Shown: positions 25,095-33,290 of the stretch, one piece after another | How the letters are laid out: every line of letters begins with the position of its first letter | How positions within the stretch are numbered: the stretch's first letter is position 1 | NCBI GenBank assembly: GCA_963829085.1 | Contig: CAWHHJ010000004.1 | Location: 310,001-374,000 of the forward strand | Direction: 5' to 3' | DNA from: PALSA-1004 sp963829085 | GTDB lineage: Bacteria > Pseudomonadota > Gammaproteobacteria > Burkholderiales > SG8-41 | Length of the DNA: 64,000 bases | Program-made: the position numbers and the translations under genes | Notes under the pieces: model-generated | What the model was told of the DNA's origin: nothing | What the model saw: the letters and a program-made list of their open reading frames with translations, nothing else | The model's database searches: none

Positions 25095-26093
25095 TTAATT
25101 TTCGAGCTTGATGCCGGCATCTCGTACGATCTTCGTCCACTTCGCCGTCTCTGCGCTCAGGTATCGCGCAAATTGTTCGGGCGAATTGGCAACGACTTCC
25201 GCACCGAGGCCAAACATCCTGTCCCGCATGTCCGGCGTCCTGAGTACGTTCCCGATTTCTGCGCTGAGCCGATCTATGATCGGCTTCGGCGTGCCGGCCG
25301 GTGCGAGCACCGCCTGCCACGACACCATGTCAAATCCCGGAAACCCTGACTCGGCAAGCGTCGGGAGGGACGGCAGTATCGGTGAGCGCTCTTTGCCGGT
25401 CACCGCCAGTACTTTCAAGCGGTTTGCTTTGATGAAGGGCAATGCGGAAGGCAGGTTCTCGAACATGATTTCCACAAACCCTGCCATGACATCGGTCAGC
25501 GCGGGTCCGCTCCCTTTATAACCGATGTGCGTCATGCGGATTCCCGCGCGCTGCTTGAGCAGTTCACCGGTCAGGTGCGTCGAGGATCCTGCGCCGCTCG
25601 ATGTGAAATTGAGCTCGCCGGGACGCTTCTTGGCCAGTGCAATCAGTTCGCTCACCGAGGACGCCGGCAGCGATGGCGTCACGACGAGGACACTTGTCAC
25701 CAGCCCAAGCACTGTCACCGGCGCAAAATCTTTGATTGGATCGTACGGGAGCTTCTGGTACAAGCTCGGATGAATGGCCATCTGGCTGACGTTGCCCTGC
25801 AGGAGCGTATAGCCATCGGCAGGCGCTTTGGCCACATATTCGCTGCCTACGATCGCTGATGCGCCGGCGCGGTTCTCGATGACGACTTGCTGACCCAAGA
25901 TCTTCGCAAGGTCCTGGCCGACCATCCGTCCCATGATGTCGGCGCTGCCGCCCGGGGGAAAAGGAACAACCCAACGTAACAGCTTATTAGGGAAGGCGAT
26001 GTCTTGCGCCTGCGAAGAATAAACCAGTCCGGTGCAGCATGCTGCACAAATTATCGCGAGTGGCCGCGTGACGCGCGCTGGCGTCACGTTCAC
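25095..26093 (-). CDS. Bug/TctC-family solute-binding receptor
   Basis: A 332-residue receptor with a GTG start at 26093. The signal peptide runs about residues 1-30 (ending SSQAQ). Motifs: PFPPGGSADIMGRM, ENRAGASAIVGSE, APADGYTLLQGN, TPSLPASSVSEL, and THIGYKGSG in place of VHVPYKG. The change to IGYKG lies in the ligand-facing loop. It is the third gene of this type on the minus strand. A TATAAT box sits 24 bases upstream. The MFS gene follows after 50 bases, so the two may be a transport unit. Confidence 0.9.
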   Translation of the reverse strand: MNVTPARVTRPLAIICAACCTGLVYSSQAQDIAFPNKLLRWVVPFPPGGSADIMGRMVGQDLAKILGQQVVIENRAGASAIVGSEYVAKAPADGYTLLQGNVSQMAIHPSLYQKLPYDPIKDFAPVTVLGLVTSVLVVTPSLPASSVSELIALAKKRPGELNFTSSGAGSSTHLTGELLKQRAGIRMTHIGYKGSGPALTDVMAGFVEIMFENLPSALPFIKANRLKVLAVTGKERSPILPSLPTLAESGFPGFDMVSWQAVLAPAGTPKPIIDRLSAEIGNVLRTPDMRDRMFGLGAEVVANSPEQFARYLSAETAKWTKIVRDAGIKLEN

Positions 26094-26116
26094 GATAATT
26101 GAATGCTCATGCTGGA

Positions 26117-26122
26117 ATTATA
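26117..26122 (-). promoter_or_regulatory. Candidate -10 box for Bug gene
   Basis: TATAAT on the minus strand, 23 bases upstream of the GTG at 26093. At 18 bases spacing a weak TGTCCC could be the -35. Between the EgtD stop and this Bug gene, so an internal promoter is plausible. Confidence 0.32.
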
Positions 26123-26136
26123 ACGGCGTGCGAGCG

Positions 26137-27105
26137 CTACGGGACAGCAAAGTAGTGAACAGAGAACAAGCCGTCGTCGTCTGTCCACCAACGTTGCGGC
26201 AAGAAACCTGCTGCGCTGCCGAGCGCCTGGAATTCGTCAACGCTGTACTTGTATGAGTTCTCCGTATGGATGGTCTCGCCCGCCCGGAAGTCAAAACTTC
26301 TCGCGCCGATAGCCACGCGCTGCGCCTTGAGGCTCTCGAGATGCATCTCAACACGACCGGGCCGGGCGTTATAAAACGCGCGATGACGAAACGCCGCAAT
26401 GTCGAAGTCCGCGCCAAGCTCGCGATTGAGATGGCGCAGTATGTTCAGATTGAACGCTGCGGTTACGCCTTGCGCATCGTTGTAAGCCGCATTCAGTACT
26501 GACGGGTCTTTTTTCAAGTCGACACCGATGAGCGCTCCACCACCCGCGCCAAGGAGCGGGGCCCACCGTTCGAGAAATGCGCGCGCCTCGTCAACGGTGA
26601 AGTTGCCGATCGTAGATCCCGGGAAGTAAAGCACACGCCGCGATGTGCCGAGCTCTTTGCCGGGCAAAGCGATTGAATGCGCGAAATCCGCCTGCAAGGC
26701 GACGAACTTCATGCGTGGAAAAAGGGCCGTCAGCGCATCGAACGACGTTTGCAGCTGCTCACGCGCAATATCTACGGCTACGAATACTGTCGGCTGCAGT
26801 GCCGACAAAAGCTCATGTGTCTTTTCGCTATTGCCGCAGCCGATTTCAATGAGCGCGCAATCCAGTCCCGCCAGCCGGCTGATCTCGCCGGCGTATCGAC
26901 GCATCAAGGAAAGCTCAGCGCGCGTTGGATAATATTCGGGCGCTACGCAGATCTGCGCAAACAGCTCGCATCCGCGAGCGTCGTAGAAAAACTTTGGTGA
27001 CAGTTGCTTTTGCGGCAGCGACAGGCCGGCGCAGACTTCGTCGAGCGCATTTTGCTGCGGCGGGAGCAGATCGTAGAAAGTGACTTGCGACGACGGCGAC
27101 GCCAT
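26137..27105 (-). CDS. egtD: L-histidine N-alpha-methyltransferase (EgtD-type)
   Basis: A 322-residue S-adenosylmethionine enzyme that trimethylates histidine to hercynine, the first step of ergothioneine synthesis. Core motifs: PKFFYDARGCELFAQIC, the cofactor motif LIEIGCGNSEKTHELL, VDIAREQL, the YFPGSTIGNF loop, GVDLKKDPSVLNAAYND, and the histidine-binding segment ETIHTENSYKYSV near the C-terminus. The open frame begins 55 codons earlier, but that extension looks random, so I start at MASPSSQVTFYD. No egtB (sulfoxide synthase) is adjacent on either side, which is unusual: ergothioneine genes are often paired, so the partner may lie elsewhere or the product may be hercynine. Confidence 0.88.
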   Translation of the reverse strand: MASPSSQVTFYDLLPPQQNALDEVCAGLSLPQKQLSPKFFYDARGCELFAQICVAPEYYPTRAELSLMRRYAGEISRLAGLDCALIEIGCGNSEKTHELLSALQPTVFVAVDIAREQLQTSFDALTALFPRMKFVALQADFAHSIALPGKELGTSRRVLYFPGSTIGNFTVDEARAFLERWAPLLGAGGGALIGVDLKKDPSVLNAAYNDAQGVTAAFNLNILRHLNRELGADFDIAAFRHRAFYNARPGRVEMHLESLKAQRVAIGARSFDFRAGETIHTENSYKYSVDEFQALGSAAGFLPQRWWTDDDGLFSVHYFAVP

Positions 27106-27230
27106 ACGATTAACTGAGACTGGAACGCCGTGGACGCAACAATATTTCGGGTACCGGCGCCAGTCAAGGGCGCGACGAGCGCTCAAGTCGCTGCGACGCC
27201 GCTGATAGCAGGGTGATTCGCCGGGCGCAG

Positions 27231-28202
27231 TCAGCCGATCGGCTTGCGCTCCAGATGAGTCTCGATCCACTTCTTGATGCGAGTCGCATCGCCGATGCGT
27301 GTTTGCTTGCCGATAGAATCGAGCAGAACGATGATTACCGGCCGGGTTGCAATTTTGACTTGCATGACCAGACAGCGGCCGGCTTCACTGATGTAGCCGG
27401 TCTTCGATAACCCGATTTCCCATGTGGAATTCCTGACGAGGCCGTTGGAGTTGCGGAATTGCAGGCTGCGGCCGGCGACAGTCTCTACCTCGTGCGCTGC
27501 AGTCGTCGTGTATTCGCGTATCAGGGGATACGCATAAGCGCCCTTGACCATCTTCACCAGATCTTCAGCGGTCGACACGTTGTCGCTCGACAGTCCGGTT
27601 GAATCGACGAAACGCGTGTTGGACATGCCGAGCTCGATGGCTTTGCGATTCATCGCTGCAACGAACGCCTCGGTCCCGCCCGGATACGCGCGGCTCAACG
27701 CGGCGGCCGCGCGATTTTCCGACGACATCAGTGCGAGACGTAGCATGTCACTGCGGGGAAGACCCATGCCTTGACCGAGCCGTGAATGGGTGCGCTTGAT
27801 GAAGTCGAAATCCGCCTGGTCGATGTAAATCATTTCATCGAGCGGAAGATTCGCGTCCAGTACCACCATCGACGTCATCAACTTGGTGATCGAAGCAATC
27901 GGCGTGACGTTGCGCGTGTTCTTGCCGTACAAGCTGTGACCGTCTTCGAGATCGACTATCAACGCGGCGGCCGACTTGAGGTTCGGCGTACCTTCCGCGG
28001 TCAACTCCGGAATTGGCCGCTCGTGCGCGACCACATACTTGCGCAGTGATTTGCGCGACACCAGCTTGTTGACGTGGCCTTTAGTCGGATACGTTACCGA
28101 CACCCGCGGTTTGCTTTTCACCGCGGCCTCGGCGGTCGTAGCGCCCGCGGCGATGAGGGCAGGCAGCGCCAAAAAGGCTATGAAGGAGATTGCTCGTTTC
28201 AC
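27231..28202 (-). CDS. pbpG: D-alanyl-D-alanine endopeptidase (PBP7-like)
   Basis: A 323-residue peptidoglycan hydrolase of the S11 family. It has a signal peptide (about residues 1-26, ending TTAEA), then a linker, then the catalytic motifs: SITK with Ser104 and Lys107, SEN in LMSSENRAAAAL (SxN), and KTG in LSKTGYISEAGR. PBP7/PbpG cleaves DD-crosslinks between peptidoglycan strands in the periplasm. GTG start at 28202 is preceded by AGGAGGAA, a strong ribosome site. EgtD follows downstream with a 125-base gap without a convincing promoter. Confidence 0.9.
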   Translation of the reverse strand: MKRAISFIAFLALPALIAAGATTAEAAVKSKPRVSVTYPTKGHVNKLVSRKSLRKYVVAHERPIPELTAEGTPNLKSAAALIVDLEDGHSLYGKNTRNVTPIASITKLMTSMVVLDANLPLDEMIYIDQADFDFIKRTHSRLGQGMGLPRSDMLRLALMSSENRAAAALSRAYPGGTEAFVAAMNRKAIELGMSNTRFVDSTGLSSDNVSTAEDLVKMVKGAYAYPLIREYTTTAAHEVETVAGRSLQFRNSNGLVRNSTWEIGLSKTGYISEAGRCLVMQVKIATRPVIIVLLDSIGKQTRIGDATRIKKWIETHLERKPIG

Positions 28203-28508
28203 CGCGTTCCTCCTGGTTCAGGCGATTGTTCTGCACTGCAAGCTCGGCAGCGAGGCAATAAGATATCAAAAATCAGCGGTTAGGGATACTTTATTAAACA
28301 AAGTTTGAGGACTTATTGCCGCTGGTTGCCACGCAACTGGAGCTTAACGGCCAAGGTGGAGCCCCAGTTGACCGAGGAAGCAAGAACCAGCGCACTGGAT
28401 CGAGTCAATTCTGGCCAACTTCTGTCCGGGTTACGAATTTAGAGCTTCGGTCTGTGCAATGTCACGCAATCGCCAGAGCGCCCGATAGCCCTGAAGATGC
28501 GCCCTGCA
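28203..28508. other. Intergenic, no gene found
   Basis: About 300 bases between the pbpG start and the end of the 65-residue hairpin gene, both on the minus strand. It is A/T-rich near 28255-28310 and may hold the pbpG promoter, although no convincing -35/-10 pair was found. The plus-strand open frame inside it is composed like random sequence. A stem GATGCCCTG/CAGGGCGCATC (minus strand, near 28496-28520) overlaps the hairpin gene's stop and may act as a weak terminator. Confidence 0.4.
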
Positions 28509-28706
28509 TCACAGGGCATCTGCAACCGCCTTGATCGACCACATGACGCATTCCTCGAGCTTCATCTGCGCAATCTCGCGTGGTCGCGACGCCGGTAACA
28601 TGTCAATGACGTCATGCAGGTCCTGCGCGATCTGCTTGATGTCATTGACCTGCTGACGTTCGGTGGCGGACAGGTGCCGCTGGTCTTTACGAAATGCATT
28701 GGACAT
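28509..28706 (-). CDS. Small protein resembling phage Acb2/Tad1 hairpin family
   Basis: A 65-residue protein, probably a single helical hairpin. An AAGGA ribosome site precedes the ATG at 28706. The second half (about residues 40-62), SRPREIAQMKLEECVMWSIK, resembles the phage family of Acb2, Tad1 and T4 Vs.4 domains, in which a helical hairpin ends in an LEEAVMWAxKxI-like segment. Such proteins bind cyclic oligonucleotides and counter CBASS and Thoeris immunity. This is a resemblance by eye only. No phage gene, integrase or CBASS gene is nearby. It lies between pbpG and the frameshifted RND pump. A cellular role cannot be inferred. Confidence 0.55.
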   Translation of the reverse strand: MSNAFRKDQRHLSATERQQVNDIKQIAQDLHDVIDMLPASRPREIAQMKLEECVMWSIKAVADAL

Positions 28707-28740
28707 GGAATTCCTTCGCGCACAAATGATCCGAATGCGC

Positions 28741-31700
28741 TCAATAAGGTTTTGCGTCGGAGTCTGTAACTTCAAGCTCCTTGGCAAACAGTGGAAACAG
28801 CAACGGCAACAGGATGAGCGTAAACAGCGTCGCCGACACAATACCACCGACGATTACGACGGCAAACGGGCGCTGGGTCTCCGAGCCGATACCGTGTGAA
28901 AGTGCGGCCGGCAACAGGCCGAGGCCTGCCATCAATGCAGTCATCACGATCGGACGCAGCCGCGAAACGGCGCCGTCCATTACCGCCTGCGCAACGCTGT
29001 AGCCATTACGCATGATTTCAGTGAACTGTTCCACCATGATGACGCCGTTCTGCACTGAAATACCGGCAACTGCGATAAAGCCGACGGCGGCGGACACGGA
29101 CAAGTGCAGTCCCGCCATTCCGAGTGCAGCAAGGCCGCCAATGAGCGTGAATGGCACCATGGCCAGGACGAGTATCGCCTGCTTTACCGATCGAAACGCC
29201 CAGAACAAAAGTACGAATATCAGGAATACCGAAAGCGGTATGATGATTTTCAATCGGGCGATCGCGCGCTGCTGGTTTTCGAATTGGCCGCCCCACGTCA
29301 TCGAATAGCCTGGCGGCAATTTTACTTTTGCCCGTACTTTCTCCATCGCTTCGACCACAAAACTGCCCTGATCGCGCGCGAGCAGATTCGCCTTGACCGC
29401 GACATTGCGACCGCCGGCTTCGCGCGAGACGCGGCCCGCGCCTTGTTTCACTTCTACTTGTGAGACCGAGCCCAACGGAATAGTCCCCGCGCCTCCGGGC
29501 AAGGCAATCGGCAGGTCGGCCACATCATCGACGGCGTCGCGATATTCCTCGTCGATGCGTATGGTCACGTCAAAACGCCGGTCACCATCGTAAAAGATAT
29601 TGACCGGGCTGCTGGCAAGCGCGGCCTGGATGGTGGCATTTACGTCGCTGATGTTTATGCCGTAACGCGCGAGCCGGCCACGATCCAGCGTAACCGTGAG
29701 TTCGGTTTGCCCGCCGATCTTGAATGCACCGACATCAGCGGCGCCCCGAATCGAAGTGAGCACGCTGACGACCTGCTCACTTTTGTCTTCGAGTATTTGC
29801 AGATCCGGTCCAAAAATTTTGATGACGATCTCGCCCTTGGCGCCGGACAGCGCTTCATTGAGATTGTCTTCGATCACTTGCGAGAAGTTGGTGGGCACGC
29901 CCGGCATCGCGCGGATCTTGCGCGTCATGTCAGCGATCATGTCGTCCTTCGATGGGAAGCGCCACGACTCACGCGGCTTCAGGTCCGCCATTACCTCCAG
30001 GTTGTTGGGGCCTTTTGGGTCCGTTCCATCATCGGGACGCCCGACCTGCGTGATGACGTTGTTAACCTCAGGATAGCTCTTCAGAATACGGCGGACCTCC
30101 CGTTCGACGTCTTTCGTACGTTCTATCGCGGTGGAAGGCGGCAAAGTGATCGTCAGCCAGATGTTGCCTTCATCGAGCTTGGGGAGAAACTCGCTTCCTA
30201 GCGTGGGCGCCAGTACCAGCGCAAGCACGAGCACTGCAAGCGAGGCCGTCACGACGAGTTTTCGCGATCGCTCCATCCTTACCAGCAGCCGGCGATACGC
30301 TTCCTGCAGCCGCGACATCCATGGACTGTGCTTCTCGGCAAGATTTCCTTTGTTCAATGAGTACGTGAGTATCGCCGGCACGAGCACAAGTGTGAGCAGG
30401 ATCGCTCCGAGCAGCGCGAATGAAAGCGTATACGCCATAGGAGAAAAGATCTTCCCTTCCACCCGCTGAAAAGTAAAAATCGGCATGAATGCAATAATGA
30501 TGATGGCTTTTGAAAACAGAATGGGCCGTCCGAGATCGACTGCGGTCATCTTGAGCGTATGTAATTTCCACGCGTAGCCGCTGTGAACGGGGTTGTTTTC
30601 CGCAGCGCCCACAGCAAGACGCACCATGAGTGCCTCTACTAAGACCACCGCACTATCGATGATGATGCCGAAATCGATCGAGCCCAGAGAAATGAGGTTC
30701 GCGCCGACGCCTCGCGCATCCATCAACACAAAAGCGAATAGCAGCGACAACGGAATCACCATCGCAACAGCAAATGCGGCGTGCAGGTTGCGCAGAAATA
30801 CGAGCAGTATCGCAACCACCAGGCACGCGCCGACGGCTAGGTTCTCGGTTACTGTGTGAACGGTGTGCCGAACAAGATCTGTCCGGTCATAGTAGGGAAC
30901 GATGCGCACACCCGCCGGCAGTTTGCGCGAGACGTTTTGGATTTCCGTCTGCAGATCAGCGACAACTGTCGCCGCGTTTTGTCCCTTCGTCATTTGCACG
31001 ATCGCCTGCACGACATCATCGCGCTCGTTGAATGCAACGATGCCTGAGCGGGGACGACCGCCGATGCGTACCTGGGCGAGATCGCTCACCTGGATCGGAC
31101 GGCCGTTGCGCGAAGCCACCACTACGCGCCCGATATCCTCCAGGTTTGTAAACAGTCCAATGCCGCGGATTACGAGCGCTTCATCGCCGCGCCTGAGTAA
31201 TCCGCCGCCCGTGTTAGCGCTGTTTCCCGCGAGCGCCTGCGATACTTGATCGATCGTAACGCTGAACTTGCGCAAGAGAAACGGATTGACGCGTACTGGT
31301 ACTCCTTGAGCAGACCGCCGAAGCTGACGATATCCGCGACGCCCGGCGTTCGGCGCAGCGCCGGCTTCAACACCCAGTCCTGCATCGCGCGCACTTCAGT
31401 CAGCGGCATGTCGGGCGGCGCTTCGATCACATAGCGGAAAATTTCGCCCACTGCGTTGGTGAGCGGCGCAAGGCCGGCCTGAACATTACCCGGCAGATTG
31501 ACCGTCTGCAGCTTTTCGATTACCTGCTGGCGCGCAAAGTAATCGTCGGTGCCGTCCGCAAACGTCAGTGTCACAACGGATAGTCCGGTGATCGATACCG
31601 AGCGCAATTGCGTCATGCGCGGCACGCCGCTCATTTCCCGCTCGATCGGCAGCGTGACCGAGCGCTCAACCTCTTCCGGCGCCTGCCCGGGCACTTGAGT

Positions 31701-31850
31701 AATGATTTGAACCTGGACGTCCTGCACGTCGGGGAACGCTTCGACCGGCAGGTTCTTCCACGCTCGCCAGCCGGCAATCGCCAGCACCACGGCGACCGCG
31801 AGCACGAAGACGCGCTGCTGCAGGGCGAAGGTGACGAGCCGGTCTAGCAC
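28741..31850 (-). pseudogene. Heavy-metal RND pump, frameshifted in this sequence
   Basis: The inner-membrane pump of a CzcA-type RND efflux system (about 1036 residues if intact). The first part reads from MLDRLVTFALQQ at 31850 to GGLLKEYQ; the second resumes as RVNPFLLRKFSVTI. One base is missing near 31296: the minus strand shows CAGTACGC where CAGGTACGC is expected. Everything else is intact. The fourth-helix motif around 30631-30680 reads DFGIIIDSAVVLVEA, with Ser where the other pump has Gly. This changes the metal-recognition signature. The adaptor gene ends 18 bases upstream. I think sequence error is likely, but a genuine pseudogene is possible. Confidence 0.85.
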
Positions 31851-31868
31851 AGAGATCGCTTCGGTGCC

Positions 31869-33044
31869 CTACTCGCTGCCGGACAATTCGGAGTTGAGCA
31901 GCAGAGCACCGGCGACGACCACGCGCTCCCCGTTGGCCAGGCCCTCTTTAACGTAGCTCTCGGAGCGCCCCTGCAGTCCCAGCACCACCTGCCGCTTTTC
32001 GAATACGCCGGGTTCCTTCTCTACGAACACATAGTTGTAGAGTCCGCCCGTGATGAGAGATGAATTCTGAATGCGCGGCAGTTTCGCGCGATCGTCCTCG
32101 ATGGGTGTTACTCGCGCGAACATCTCCGGTTTGAGTTGACGTGCTGGATTGTCCACCACACACCGCACCTGCACCCTGCGCGTCGCCGGATCGAGCACTT
32201 CTCCTATAGACGCAATCCGTCCCCAGAAGTCGCCGCCCGGATACGCATCGACATCAATGGTCACTTTCTGTCCGAGCTTGACCTTGCCGAGATAGCGCTC
32301 GGGTAGGTCGATGATTACCCATAGATGCGTAGGGTCTGTGATGATAAAAAGCGGCGCTTGTGCGTCCGGGCGCACTTCACTGCCCGGATTCACCTGGCGT
32401 TCACTCACAATACCGGCTATCGGTGAGCGCAGCGCGTAACCCGACGCGACTGCGGAAGCGGACTGCGGATCGAGGTTGCGTAATCGTAGTCGCGCCCGAT
32501 TGTGCTCAGCTTCGGTTTGGCGCAAGTCGCTCTCCGCATTGTCGAAGTCTTTGCGTGCGATGACTTCCGCGTCGTACAGCTCTTTCGTTCGCAAGTACGC
32601 TTTCTGTTTCAGCTGCAGATCAGCCTGTGACTTGGCGACGTCGGCCGCTGCTGCTGCAAAATCCGGCGAATCGAGTATCGCGAGCGTCTGGCCTGCGGTG
32701 ACGCGGTCGCCCGGCTGGGCGAATAAGCGTGTGACGCGTCCCGCAATCGGTGAGCTGAGGCGCACGGTGTGGTTTTCATCGTATGCGATCCGCGCATTCA
32801 ACGGATCGAGGAGCGGCTCGGGAAGCGCTGTCACCGCCTCTGCTTTGATGAAGCTCAGTTGCGGCGAACCGCTGGCGAATCGAAGCTCGCGCGCGTTCAT
32901 CTGCGCCGGCGCCACCGATTGAGGCGTGATGTCGCCGCTGCTCCGGCTGATTCGCGGATACAGCCACAGCGCAGCACCCACGAGCAACGCCCCCGCGACG
33001 ATTGCCGCTACGAGTGTGCGTACATTTACGATTGGTTTTCGCAT
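31869..33044 (-). CDS. RND efflux periplasmic adaptor (CzcB/CusB-type)
   Basis: A 391-residue membrane-fusion protein. A signal anchor spans residues about 9-30 (VAAIVAGALLVGAALWLY). It then has a beta-barrel/lipoyl segment (SSPIAGRVTRLFAQPGDRVTAGQ), a long coiled coil (residues about 125-195, rich in Gln/Ala/Arg, as in QADLQLKQKAYLRTKELYD), the second lipoyl half (RSPIAGIVSERQVNPGSEV), and a C-terminal beta domain. The ATG at 33044 is preferred to the in-frame start at 33101. It is the partner of the frameshifted pump and starts its operon. A direct-repeat operator candidate and a stem lie upstream. Confidence 0.88.
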   Translation of the reverse strand: MRKPIVNVRTLVAAIVAGALLVGAALWLYPRISRSSGDITPQSVAPAQMNARELRFASGSPQLSFIKAEAVTALPEPLLDPLNARIAYDENHTVRLSSPIAGRVTRLFAQPGDRVTAGQTLAILDSPDFAAAAADVAKSQADLQLKQKAYLRTKELYDAEVIARKDFDNAESDLRQTEAEHNRARLRLRNLDPQSASAVASGYALRSPIAGIVSERQVNPGSEVRPDAQAPLFIITDPTHLWVIIDLPERYLGKVKLGQKVTIDVDAYPGGDFWGRIASIGEVLDPATRRVQVRCVVDNPARQLKPEMFARVTPIEDDRAKLPRIQNSSLITGGLYNYVFVEKEPGVFEKRQVVLGLQGRSESYVKEGLANGERVVVAGALLLNSELSGSE

Positions 33045-33221
33045 GACCGGCACATGCCGTTGTTTGTGGATATCGCTGCGCGCATCCGCACGCGCCGACA
33101 AAATTACGGCCGGCGAGTTGCCCCGTCGGCCGTTAATCGACTCGCGATTAAAGTTGTCTCAGCGATGGCAACGATGCACAGTCCCGAGAGGGGTCGATGA
33201 CGCACATGCGATGCCACGGTA

Positions 33222-33248
33222 AAGCTGCTTCGACAACGACAGCAGCTT
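33222..33248 (-). terminator. Stem-loop downstream of the first RND operon
   Basis: An 8-base-pair stem (AAGCTGCT / AGCAGCTT) with an 11-base loop. On the minus strand the stem is followed by TTACC, so a T-run is nearly absent. It could be a weak terminator for the pump gene ending at 33291, or an intermediate regulatory hairpin between the two operons. It overlaps a CTTAC half-site at 33246. Confidence 0.35.
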
Positions 33249-33259
33249 ACGGGAATGAC

Positions 33260-33276
33260 CTTACAGGAGTCTTACG
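33260..33276. promoter_or_regulatory. Direct repeat, candidate response-regulator site (second copy)
   Basis: CTTACA, 5 bases, CTTACG on the plus strand; the two half-sites are 11 bases apart, one helical turn, as expected for OmpR-family response regulator dimers. A further CTTACG lies at 33246. It is upstream of the adaptor gene at 33044 (about 216 bases) and just past the other pump's stop. The repeat is nearly identical to that at 39048. Confidence 0.45.
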
Positions 33277-33290
33277 TCGAAACGACGACT

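Noticed and set aside
28316..28534. Plus-strand frame of 72 codons between pbpG and the hairpin gene
   Set aside because: Random-like composition and no ribosome site.
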